A stretch of 5,012 nucleotides of DNA from an uncultured Granulosicoccaceae bacterium (GCA_937941555.1 CALDHJ010000089.1:1-5012); one strand, 5' to 3'. Counted from the stretch's first letter, positions 1 to 5,012 are shown. Notes: a model not told the origin generated them from the sequence alone. Numbers and translations: made by a program.

Positions 1-377
1 ACCAGATAAGCGAGCTGTTCACTGCTGTCGGTGGTGTAGACCCCGGCCACCTTCGCACCAATGGATTGCCCGCCCATGTCGGCGAAGAACCACTCCGGGT
101 TGTCTTCGCTCAGGATGGCAATGGCGTCACCGCGTTCGAGCCCGAATGAGAGCAGCGCTGCGCCGAAGCGCGCCGCCTGCTCCGCGTAGCCCCGCCAGCT
201 CCAGGACTTCCAGATTCCGTGGTGCTTGTAGCGCAGGGCGACACGCTCGCCGTAGTGGTTGGCGCGCAGCCGGAATAATTTCGGCAGCGTGTCCTGTCCG
301 TCTACGAGGATCGGCCACTGGGCCAGATCACGGTTGGCTGTGATGCCGTGGTGGGTGTGTTGTTCGGGTTGCGTCAT
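1..377 (-). CDS. Long-chain-type acyl-CoA synthetase (AMP-dependent synthetase/ligase), N-terminal part, cut by the left edge
   Basis: Enzymes of this family use ATP to adenylate a carboxylic acid and then transfer the acyl group to CoA. The window shows 125 residues starting MTQPEQHTHHGI. The segment TLPKLFRLRANHYGERVALRYKHHGIWKSW... (about residues 30-60), then a stretch like GLERGDAIAILSEDNPEWFFAD (79-100) and GVYTTDSSEQLAYL (112-125), matches the N-terminal pattern of the COG1022 (FAA1-like) long-chain acyl-CoA synthetases. The ATP-binding TSGTTG loop and catalytic C-terminal domain lie beyond the edge, so substrate and activity cannot be judged. The chosen ATG (377-375) is 8 nt after the livF stop and has a GGTGA-like ribosome site. 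An in-frame ATG at 395-393 would add MAVIES and overlap livF by 10 nt; it is also possible. It is the last visible gene of the liv operon, so it probably activates whatever the importer brings in (inference). Confidence 0.88.
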   Translation of the reverse strand, partial: MTQPEQHTHHGITANRDLAQWPILVDGQDTLPKLFRLRANHYGERVALRYKHHGIWKSWSWRGYAEQAARFGAALLSFGLERGDAIAILSEDNPEWFFADMGGQSIGAKVAGVYTTDSSEQLAYL

Positions 378-385
378 CGATTCAA

Positions 386-1159
386 TCACCGCCATGTCTT
401 GCGTGCTTTCCAGCGACGCTGACCACGCACGCCGTCCTCTTGCTCGCCGAGATAGAATTGTTGGATGTCGCGTGATTGCCGCATTTTCTCGGCCGAATCC
501 GACATGACGACCCGACCGAGCTCCATCACATAGGCGTGGTGCGCAATCGAGAGTGCCACCCGTGCATTTTGTTCGACCAGCATCAGGGTCACGCCTTGTT
601 CGGTGTTCAGGCGTTTGATGATGTCGAAGATTTCGCCAACCAGTCGCGGGCTCAAGCCCAGACTCGGTTCGTCGAGCAGCATGATACGGGGGTTGGCCAT
701 CAGCCCTCGGCCGATCGCCAGCATCTGCTGTTGTCCACCCGAGAGTGTTCCAGCGGCTTGCGCAAGGCGTTCGCGCAAGACCGGGAAATAGTCGAGTACC
801 ATCTCGTGGTCGCGTGCGATGGCGTCGCGATCTCGGCGCAGAAACGCGCCCATCGCGAGGTTGTCGGCAACGCTCAGGAGCGGGAAGATCTCGCGCCCCT
901 CCGGCACGTGGATCACACCGCGCGCGACCACCTGCTCCGGGGGCAGGCCCGTGAGGGTGTCGCCGTTGAGGCTGACCGACCCTTTCTCGGGGTTCATCAC
1001 ACCCGACAGGGTTTTCAGCAGGGTGGTCTTGCCGGCGCCGTTTGCCCCGAGGACCGAGACGATCTGGCCGGATTCGACGCTGAGGCTGACACCGCGGATG
1101 GCGAGCACGGGGCCGTAGTAGCTCTCGAGGTTGTCGACTTGCAACAGCGGTGTGCTCAT
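386..1159 (-). CDS. livF: HAAT-family ABC transporter ATP-binding protein LivF
   Basis: One of two cytoplasmic ATPases that drive the LivHM permease. The 257-residue product has all the expected landmarks: Walker A GANGAGKT (38-45), a Q-loop region of the LivF type reading VPEGRE (85-90), signature LSGGQQQ (139-145), Walker B IMLLDEP (159-165) with catalytic E164, and LVEQNA (194-199), where LivF proteins carry Q instead of the usual switch histidine. E. coli-type LivF is about 20 residues shorter. The extra C-terminal tail (about 244-257, ending RRWKARKTWR) is strongly basic; I recall similar tails in LivF proteins from clusters with an acyl-CoA ligase. The ATG overlaps the livG stop by 4 nt (ATGA) and has a GGAGG site (1167-1171) 7 nt upstream, inside livG. 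True substrate unknown; it need not be branched-chain amino acids. Confidence 0.93.
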   Translation of the reverse strand: MSTPLLQVDNLESYYGPVLAIRGVSLSVESGQIVSVLGANGAGKTTLLKTLSGVMNPEKGSVSLNGDTLTGLPPEQVVARGVIHVPEGREIFPLLSVADNLAMGAFLRRDRDAIARDHEMVLDYFPVLRERLAQAAGTLSGGQQQMLAIGRGLMANPRIMLLDEPSLGLSPRLVGEIFDIIKRLNTEQGVTLMLVEQNARVALSIAHHAYVMELGRVVMSDSAEKMRQSRDIQQFYLGEQEDGVRGQRRWKARKTWR

Positions 1160-1935
1160 GCCTCGACCTCCAGGCTGTCCGGTCCGAGGTAGGCCTCGAT
1201 CACGGCCGGGTGACTCTGGACCTCTTTCGCGCTGCCAACAGCGATGGTTTTGCCGTCTGCGAGGGCGAGTACACGGTCGGAGACCGCCGAGACGAGCGAC
1301 ATGTCGTGCTCGACCATGAGGACAGTGATGCCCATCAGCTTCTTCATGTCCTCGATCCAGAACGCAACATCGTTGGTCTCTTCGACGGAAAGCCCGGACG
1401 CTGGCTCGTCAAGCAGCAGCAGGGTCGGGCTCAGGGCGAGGGCGCGGCCCATTTCCACGACCTTGCGCACGCCATAGGGCAGGCCGGCAATCAGGCTGTT
1501 GCGGTAGGGCTGCAAATCGAGGAAGTCGATGACGTTCTCGACCGCCTTGCGGTTCTCGCGTTCCTGTTCGCGCACCCGGGGCAGAAACAGCAACTCGCTG
1601 AGGAAACTGTATTGCCGGTGCGTGTGTCGGCCGACCAGGAGGTTTTGCAGCACGCTCGCGTGTTCGAAGAGTTCGATGTTCTGGAAGGTGCGGGCAATGC
1701 CAAGTCCGGCGACCTGGTCCGCGTGGGCGGTCAGCAGGTCCTCGCCCTTGAATCGGATCGAACCGCTCGATGGCTCGTAGATGCGCGAGATCAGGTTGAA
1801 CAACGTGGACTTGCCGGCGCCGTTCGGGCCGACCAGGGCAAAGGTTTCACCCGGCTCGACCGTGAAACTGACCGAGTCCACCGCCACAAGACCACCAAAG
1901 CGAATCGTGAGGTCCGAGACTTCTAGCAGACTCAC
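1156..1935 (-). CDS. livG: HAAT-family ABC transporter ATP-binding protein LivG
   Basis: The second ATPase of the importer, expected to pair with LivF under the LivHM permease. The 259-residue product starts MSLLEVSDLTIRFGG and shows Walker A GPNGAGKS (36-43), Q-loop RTFQN with Q85, Walker B LLLLDEP (172-178) with E177, and a switch histidine in VEHDM (H210). The ABC signature is degenerate: LPYGVRK (152-158) instead of LSGGQQ. LPYG is normal for LivG, but V and R stand where many LivG proteins have QQ. The start is GTG at 1935-1933, chosen because the homology begins there, because it overlaps the livM stop by 4 nt (GTGA), and because a GGAG site (1944-1947) lies 8 nt upstream. The reading frame stays open far upstream across livM, but that stretch is not LivG-like. 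The stop overlaps the livF start. Confidence 0.93.
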   Translation of the reverse strand: MSLLEVSDLTIRFGGLVAVDSVSFTVEPGETFALVGPNGAGKSTLFNLISRIYEPSSGSIRFKGEDLLTAHADQVAGLGIARTFQNIELFEHASVLQNLLVGRHTHRQYSFLSELLFLPRVREQERENRKAVENVIDFLDLQPYRNSLIAGLPYGVRKVVEMGRALALSPTLLLLDEPASGLSVEETNDVAFWIEDMKKLMGITVLMVEHDMSLVSAVSDRVLALADGKTIAVGSAKEVQSHPAVIEAYLGPDSLEVEA

Positions 1936-3032
1936 CGTGTGCGCTCCGTCTTGAGGAAGGACTGGTTGCGTTTGAACATGTCGCGGCGGGCGAGCGGAAA
2001 CAGCTCGAACCAGGTGCGGATCTTGACCCAGCGACCGTAGATGCCGAGCGGCTCGAACAACAGGAAGGCGATCAGGATGGCGGCGAATATGCCCGCCTCG
2101 ATCCCCGGAATCACGACCGCGTTGCCGAGGCCGAGCGTCGCGAGTCCGTCGCGCGCAAAGGCGATGATGGTGGGCAGTAACACGAACACCGCCGCGCCGA
2201 AGAACGCTCCGTGGATCGAGCCGACCCCGCCGATGACGATCATCATCAGCATGTTGATCGACATGATGATGGTGAAGGTTTCGTTGTTGAAGATGCCGGT
2301 GAAGTGACCGAGCAAGGCGCCGGCGAGACCCGTGTAGGCGGCCGATAGCGCGAAGGACAACGACTTGGTCTTGGCGATCTCGACGCCCATCGCCTGGGCC
2401 GACACTTCGGAGTCGCGAATGGCCGCAAAGGCCCGCCCGAGCGGTGAGCGCAGGAGGTTCTTGTACAGCAGTACCAACACCACCGTGATCCCGAGGATCA
2501 GGAAGTAGAGGTCGGCCGGGTTGATGTACTTGTTGAAGGTGTGGCCGAAGATGTCGATGTCCGGCGCGAAGAGGCCACCGACGCCACCAGTCCAGGCTTC
2601 GGCGATGACGATGATGTCCTCTACCAGTATGCCGAGCGCCAGGGTTGCGATGGCAAGGTAGACGCCGTGGAGCTTGGCGATCGGTCGGGCAATCAGCGCG
2701 CCACACACACCGGAAATCAGCCCGGCGAGCGGGAAGGCGAGCAGAAAGGGCAGGCCCGCGCGCTCCTGGAGCAGCACCACGCTGTAGGCACCAATGGCGA
2801 GGAAGGCCGCGTGGCCGAGACTCGCCTGGCCGGTCTGACCGATCAGGATCATCAGCCCCATGCCGGCGATCGACCAGATCAGCACGAGCGTGAATTCGCC
2901 CAGTAGGTAGTCGCTGATCAGCCAGGGCAGCGCGACCATGATTGCGCCGAGCAGTGCGTAACACACGCGGTGTTGTGTGTGCTTGAACAGGCCGAGGTCC
3001 TGGTCGTAGTGGGTTTTGAAGACGAAGCGCAT
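1932..3032 (-). CDS. livM: HAAT-family ABC transporter permease LivM
   Basis: Inner-membrane permease subunit that forms the translocation path with LivH. The 366-residue product has a short hydrophilic N-terminus (about 1-22), then many hydrophobic segments, for example around 23-45, 47-65, 72-88, 95-115, 122-143, 176-191, 225-245, 253-290 and 309-327. The family segment GLMILIGQTGQASLGHAAF (59-77) is characteristic of LivM. The cytoplasmic loop GRAFAAIRDSEVSAQAMG (199-216) is the conserved contact for the ATPases. A basic C-terminal tail of about 35 residues follows the last membrane segment. The ATG (3032-3030) follows the livH stop by a single base and has a strong GAAGAAGG ribosome site (3039-3046) 6 nt upstream. 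The frame stays open into livH, but those residues are not LivM-like, so the start at 3032 is preferred. Confidence 0.92.
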   Translation of the reverse strand: MRFVFKTHYDQDLGLFKHTQHRVCYALLGAIMVALPWLISDYLLGEFTLVLIWSIAGMGLMILIGQTGQASLGHAAFLAIGAYSVVLLQERAGLPFLLAFPLAGLISGVCGALIARPIAKLHGVYLAIATLALGILVEDIIVIAEAWTGGVGGLFAPDIDIFGHTFNKYINPADLYFLILGITVVLVLLYKNLLRSPLGRAFAAIRDSEVSAQAMGVEIAKTKSLSFALSAAYTGLAGALLGHFTGIFNNETFTIIMSINMLMMIVIGGVGSIHGAFFGAAVFVLLPTIIAFARDGLATLGLGNAVVIPGIEAGIFAAILIAFLLFEPLGIYGRWVKIRTWFELFPLARRDMFKRNQSFLKTERTR

Positions 3033-3033
3033 G

Positions 3034-3909
3034 TCAGACCTTCTTCTGCTGGACTTGGGGCAACAGGCCGTGGGGCCTGAACACCAGCACCAGCACCAAC
3101 AGCAGGTAGGGGGCAATCTGGGCATAGCCCGAGGGCCCGTAGCGCGAGGCAAAGGGCTCGATGACACCGACGATCAGACCGCCGAGCAAGGCGCCGGGCA
3201 GGCTGCCGAAGCCACCGATCACGGCCGCGGCAAAGGCCTTGATGCCGAGCAGTCCGGTGTTCGGGTCGATCGACCCCTTGGACGCGAAGAGCACGCCGGC
3301 AATCGCGGCGACCACCCCGGACAAGCCCCAGACCAGTGAATAGACGCGCCGGACCGGCACGCCCATGTAGTAGGCGGCCAGCTGGTTCTGGGAGGCGGCC
3401 TGGATGGCGATGCCGGTGCGGGTGTGGGCAAAGAAACCGTAGAGGAAACCCGTCAACAGGATCGTCACGATGATCACCGCAATTTCATCGAGACCCAGTG
3501 CGATGCCGGCAATGGTGATGTCCTGGCCGGCCAGGGGGGAGTGAAGTGATTGCGGTTCGTGTCCCCAGATCAGCCCGGCGCCGAAGCGGATGATGTAGCC
3601 GATGGCGATGGTGAGGATCACGACTGCAATCTGAGGTTGGCCGAAGACATGCCGCAGCATCAACGCGTCCAGTAGATAGCCGAAGACCGCCATGACCGCG
3701 ATGGCGATCAACACCGAGGGGATGAACGGCAGGCCCATGTGGTTGTCGTTGGTCAGCGCGAGGGTGATGAAGGCGCCGAGCATCATCATGTCACCCTGGG
3801 CAAAATTGATGGCTTCGGTTGCCTTGTAAATCAGCACGAAACCGAGGGCGATCAGGCCGTACACGCATCCATTGGCGAGGCCGCTGATCAGAAGTTGGGC
3901 GAAATCCAT
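3034..3909 (-). CDS. livH: HAAT-family ABC transporter permease LivH
   Basis: Inner-membrane permease subunit and first gene of the transporter operon. The 291-residue product opens MDFAQLLISGLANGCVYGLIALGFVLIYKATEAINFAQGD, the classic LivH N-terminus (family hallmark NFAQGDMMMLGAF at 35-47). Further landmarks are the cytoplasmic loop RTGIAIQAASQNQLAAYYMGV (164-184, ATPase contact) and GIKAFAAAVIGGFGSLPGALLGGL (222-245), found in nearly all LivH proteins. Hydrophobic segments span most of the chain; the end is short and charged (QVQQKKV). The ATG at 3909-3907 is chosen from this homology. No clear Shine-Dalgarno site precedes it (CCGGTAACTGC). An upstream in-frame ATG at 4047 would add about 46 residues that are not LivH-like and would start upstream of the predicted promoter, so it was rejected. 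Confidence 0.92.
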   Translation of the reverse strand: MDFAQLLISGLANGCVYGLIALGFVLIYKATEAINFAQGDMMMLGAFITLALTNDNHMGLPFIPSVLIAIAVMAVFGYLLDALMLRHVFGQPQIAVVILTIAIGYIIRFGAGLIWGHEPQSLHSPLAGQDITIAGIALGLDEIAVIIVTILLTGFLYGFFAHTRTGIAIQAASQNQLAAYYMGVPVRRVYSLVWGLSGVVAAIAGVLFASKGSIDPNTGLLGIKAFAAAVIGGFGSLPGALLGGLIVGVIEPFASRYGPSGYAQIAPYLLLVLVLVFRPHGLLPQVQQKKV

Positions 3910-3934
3910 GCAGTTACCGGTCGGGAGAGGAAGT

Positions 3935-3954
3935 CGGTCGGCTGTTGCCGATCG
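3935..3954 (-). promoter_or_regulatory. Small hairpin in the predicted livH leader
   Basis: Two arms (3935-3942 and 3947-3954) pair around a 4-nt loop; in the - strand RNA this is a 5-bp core stem (TCGGC/GCCGA) plus two outer pairs across one A-C mismatch. It sits about 25 nt upstream of the livH ATG. There is no U-run after it, so it is not a terminator. A role in livH translation or message stability is possible but unsupported. Confidence 0.2.
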
Positions 3955-3989
3955 GGTGGTGGCGGGCCTCGGTCGGTCGCCGGAGGTGG

Positions 3990-4004
3990 CACTATAATAC
4001 AGTG
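3990..4004. promoter_or_regulatory. Imperfect 15-bp palindrome over the -10 of the liv operon promoter
   Basis: The + strand reads CACTATAATACAGTG, in which 6 of 7 base pairs around the central A at 3997 are symmetric (mismatch 3994/4000). Its place on the predicted -10 element would suit a repressor operator. It may equally be chance symmetry in an AT-rich -10 region. No regulator gene in the window points to a binding protein. Confidence 0.25.
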
Positions 4005-4018
4005 AGATACCCAGCCAA
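3991..4018 (-). promoter_or_regulatory. Predicted sigma70 promoter of the livHMGF-ligase operon
   Basis: Read on the - strand, TTGGCT (4018-4013, 4 of 6 matches to the -35 consensus) is followed after 16 nt by TATAGT (3996-3991, 5 of 6 matches to the -10 consensus). Transcription would start near 3984 and leave a leader of about 75 nt before livH. An overlapping alternative -10, TATTAT (3999-3994), lacks a well-spaced -35. It is the only good promoter candidate for the operon in this gap. Confidence 0.5.
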
Positions 4019-4086
4019 GCCACTGAAATCCCGGTACAATTCTGCACAGTTTTGGCGCATTACCAGGCTTCACGTTGGGCGCGTTG

Positions 4087-4704
4087 TCAACGCTTTCGGT
4101 AGACGTACACCCGATTGCGTACCTCGGGCTCACCATAGGGCATGGTCTGAAAGGCGGGCGTCTTGAACACTGGCTCCCACAAGTGATCACGCGCAGGCAA
4201 GGCGGCGAAGTAGGCCGGGTCCTGGCCGTCGTCATCGCGCAGGCTGAAGACCAGCAGCCCGCCGGGCCGGGTGACCCGAATCAATTCATCGAAGCTCTCG
4301 GGTGGGGCGTGGCCCGGGGTGATCGCGCCTGTGCTGAGTACCGCGCCGAAGCGCCCGGTTTCGAAGTCGAGCGGGCCGCCGAGCGCCATGTCGTGCAGGC
4401 TAGCGTAGATCCCTTTGCTGCGCGCAACGTCGAGCATGCCCGGGGACAAGTCGATGCCGGTCAGGGGGCCGTATCCCACCGCTTTGAGTGCCTCGGCCTG
4501 CAAGCCCGTGCCACAGCCCGCGTCGAGAATGGCTGTGCCGTTGAGTGGCACAAACCGGCTGAAGGTCGCAGCCAGCATGGCCGGCAGGCGGTACCCCATG
4601 GCGCAGAGGTCTTGTTCGTACCGGGTTGCCCAGTCGTCGTAGGCAGTGCGTTGCGCCGCTGGATCGGTTGCTGCATAGACTGCTTTGACGCGCGATTCGG
4701 ACAC
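4087..4704 (-). CDS. Class I SAM-dependent methyltransferase, METTL27/WBSCR27-like
   Basis: A soluble methyltransferase of 205 residues with a complete Rossmann-type SAM fold. Motif I is ILDAGCGTG (59-67). The acidic residue after strand 2 is D85 in LTGIDLSPGML (81-91). A later loop has RPGG (146-149) before strand LLVFSLRD (150-157). The N-terminal segment AYDDWATRYEQDLCAMGYRLP (21-41) and the TGAITPGHAPPESFDELIRVTRPGG stretch (125-149) resemble the vertebrate METTL27 (WBSCR27) group and its bacterial relatives. The methyl acceptor of this group is not known to me, so none is assigned. The start is GTG (4704-4702) with a near-perfect AGGAGG site 6 nt upstream. The gene is divergent from xsc, with 172 nt between the starts, and lies 177 nt upstream of livH on the same strand. 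It may be a single-gene unit or read through into the liv operon. Confidence 0.85.
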   Translation of the reverse strand: MSESRVKAVYAATDPAAQRTAYDDWATRYEQDLCAMGYRLPAMLAATFSRFVPLNGTAILDAGCGTGLQAEALKAVGYGPLTGIDLSPGMLDVARSKGIYASLHDMALGGPLDFETGRFGAVLSTGAITPGHAPPESFDELIRVTRPGGLLVFSLRDDDGQDPAYFAALPARDHLWEPVFKTPAFQTMPYGEPEVRNRVYVYRKR

Positions 4705-4710
4705 GGTGTG

Positions 4711-4716
4711 CCTCCT
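4711..4716 (-). promoter_or_regulatory. Strong ribosome binding site fixing the GTG start of the methyltransferase
   Basis: The - strand reads AGGAGG followed by CACACC and then GTG. This full-consensus site at 6 nt spacing decides for the GTG start at 4704, since no ATG start lies nearby in this frame. Confidence 0.8.
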
Positions 4717-4750
4717 GGCCAGACAGGGATGGGCTTGGCGCTACCGTACC

Positions 4751-4764
4751 CCGCCAACTGGCGG
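4751..4764. promoter_or_regulatory. 14-bp palindrome CCGCCA-AC-TGGCGG, candidate operator
   Basis: The arms CCGCCA (4751-4756) and TGGCGG (4759-4764) are perfect inverted repeats around two bases. The palindrome ends one base before the predicted xsc -35 and also lies in the upstream region of the methyltransferase, a natural place for a regulator of the divergent pair. On the + strand it is followed by TTTT and so looks like a short terminator, but no + strand gene precedes it and the stem is short. An operator is the preferred reading. Confidence 0.35.
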
Positions 4765-4765
4765 T

Positions 4766-4793
4766 TTTACCAGCGTGACTCGCGAACTATGAT
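4766..4793 (+). promoter_or_regulatory. Predicted sigma70 promoter of xsc
   Basis: TTTACC (4766-4771, 4 of 6 consensus matches) is followed after 16 nt by TATGAT (4788-4793, 5 of 6 matches). Transcription would begin near 4800, giving a leader of about 77 nt. It is correctly oriented toward xsc and is the best pair in the gap. Confidence 0.45.
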
Positions 4794-4816
4794 TGCCCTG
4801 ACCCCATTCACCCGCT

Positions 4817-4855
4817 GGCGCGCTGTGCGCCGGTCACATTTGTGCGTGCGCGCAC
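4817..4855 (+). promoter_or_regulatory. Two tandem GC-rich hairpins in the predicted xsc leader
   Basis: The first hairpin pairs GGCGC (4817-4821) with GCGCC (4827-4831) around a 5-nt loop, and G-U and C-G pairs can extend it to about 4814-4834. The second pairs GTGCG (4842-4846) with CGCAC (4851-4855) around TGCG. Neither is followed by a U-run. They do not match a riboswitch I recognise. Confidence 0.25.
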
Positions 4856-4876
4856 CAATCGATGAGACCTCAATCC

Positions 4877-5012
4877 ATGAAAATGACCACAGAAGAAGCC
4901 TTTGTGAAGGTTCTGCAAATGCATGGAATTCAACATGCATTCGGTATTATCGGTTCCGCGATGATGCCAATTTCCGATCTTTTCCCACAAGCGGGTATCA
5001 GCTTCTGGGACT
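4877..5012 (+). CDS. xsc: Sulfoacetaldehyde acetyltransferase (Xsc), N-terminal part, cut by the right edge
   Basis: Xsc is a cytoplasmic thiamine diphosphate enzyme that converts sulfoacetaldehyde and phosphate to acetyl phosphate and sulfite, the desulfonation step in breakdown of taurine, isethionate and related C2 sulfonates. Only 45 residues are present (the family has roughly 600). They read MKMTTEEAFVKVLQMHGIQH, then AFGIIGSAMMPISDLFPQAG, then ISFWD, a near-verbatim match to the Xsc N-terminus as I remember it. The GIIGSAMMPISDLF stretch separates Xsc from acetolactate synthases and other relatives. The ATG at 4877 matches the family start, but the ribosome site is weak. An in-frame ATG at 4862 would add MRPQS, and another ATG lies at 4883. 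The visible part is about 45% GC (61 of 135 bases), well below the neighbouring genes. Cofactor-binding and most catalytic residues are outside the window. Confidence 0.9.
   Translation, partial: MKMTTEEAFVKVLQMHGIQHAFGIIGSAMMPISDLFPQAGISFWD

Larger units (their letters stand above)
3910..4086. other. Intergenic region between the methyltransferase gene and livH
   Basis: This 177-base gap lies between two genes read in the same (-) direction. It holds a sigma70-like promoter, an imperfect palindrome on its -10 element, and a small leader hairpin, each listed separately. No convincing rho-independent terminator for the methyltransferase was found, so some read-through into livH is possible. 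I see no RNA gene or credible small protein here. Confidence 0.6.
4705..4876. other. Divergent control region between the methyltransferase gene and xsc
   Basis: These 172 bases must carry the starts of two opposite transcripts. For xsc there is a reasonable sigma70 promoter and a palindrome next to its -35, both listed separately. For the methyltransferase I see only a weak candidate on the - strand: an extended -10-like CTGGTAAAAC (4773-4764) without a good -35. It overlaps the xsc -35, so the two promoters would compete. The xsc leader part (about 4800-4876) has two short GC-rich hairpins. Confidence 0.6.

Noticed and set aside
476..1192. Long open frame on the + strand opposite livF (238 codons)
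   Set aside because: It is antisense to a well-supported livF gene, its translation shows no family pattern, and long antisense frames are expected in GC-rich coding DNA.
1150..1926. Long open frame on the + strand opposite livG (258 codons)
   Set aside because: It mirrors livG almost exactly. The translated product has no recognisable domain and fits a shadow frame.
1936..2964. N-terminal extension of livG across livM in the same frame
   Set aside because: The extra residues are arginine-rich and not LivG-like, and they overlap the well-supported livM gene. The GTG at 1935 has a ribosome site and the family N-terminus.
3080..3103. Short repeat of CAGCAC/CAACAG units
   Set aside because: It encodes the LVLVLV membrane segment near the end of LivH and is explained by the protein.
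3993..3998. Perfect TATAAT on the + strand
   Set aside because: No acceptable -35 lies 15-19 nt upstream and no + strand gene follows before the oppositely oriented methyltransferase gene. The same bases serve better as the - strand liv promoter.
4085..4090. Consensus -35 (TTGACA on the - strand) at the methyltransferase stop codon
   Set aside because: The positions 16-18 nt downstream read CCTGGT-like sequence with no -10. The pair TTGGCT/TATAGT further on is better.
4751..4768. Rho-independent terminator (hairpin plus TTTT) on the + strand
   Set aside because: The stem is only 5-6 bp with a very small loop and four T residues, and there is no + strand gene upstream to terminate. It is more likely an operator.
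4808..4990. 60-codon - strand frame over the xsc start
   Set aside because: It is opposite the strongly recognised xsc N-terminus and its control region, and its translation resembles no protein I know.

Overview
This window most likely comes from a GC-rich Gram-negative proteobacterium, probably beta- or gammaproteobacterial; that placement is inferred from gene content and composition, not from a marker gene. It holds seven protein genes, two of them cut by the window edges. No RNA genes, insertion sequences, CRISPR arrays or long repeats are visible.

Layout from right to left, as most genes are read. A divergent control region (about 4705-4876) separates the start of xsc (+ strand, 4877 to the right edge) from a class I SAM-dependent methyltransferase gene (- strand, 4704-4087). 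A second gap (3910-4086) carries a good sigma70-like promoter. It is followed by a tightly packed - strand operon: livH permease (3909-3034), livM permease (3032-1932), livG ATPase (1935-1156), livF ATPase (1159-386), and the N-terminal part of a long-chain-type acyl-CoA synthetase (377 to the left edge). The operon genes touch or overlap: 1 nt gap, 4 nt overlap, 4 nt overlap, then 8 nt gap (or 10 nt overlap from an alternative start). This points to one transcript with translational coupling.

How the genes work together. LivHMGF form a complete membrane and ATPase core of a HAAT (branched-chain amino acid-type) ABC importer. No periplasmic binding protein gene lies in the window. A co-transcribed acyl-CoA ligase suggests the substrate may be a carboxylic acid that is activated to its CoA thioester after uptake, rather than leucine, isoleucine or valine; this is inference. 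The right edge encodes the first 45 residues of sulfoacetaldehyde acetyltransferase (Xsc). Xsc is the desulfonating enzyme of taurine and related C2-sulfonate catabolism and yields acetyl phosphate and sulfite. The start of xsc is about 45% GC, clearly lower than its neighbours. The methyltransferase resembles the METTL27/WBSCR27 group and shares the divergent control region with xsc.

I see no clearly new biological system. The points most worth checking are the xsc/methyltransferase pairing with its palindrome-bearing control region, and the link between the ABC importer and the ligase.
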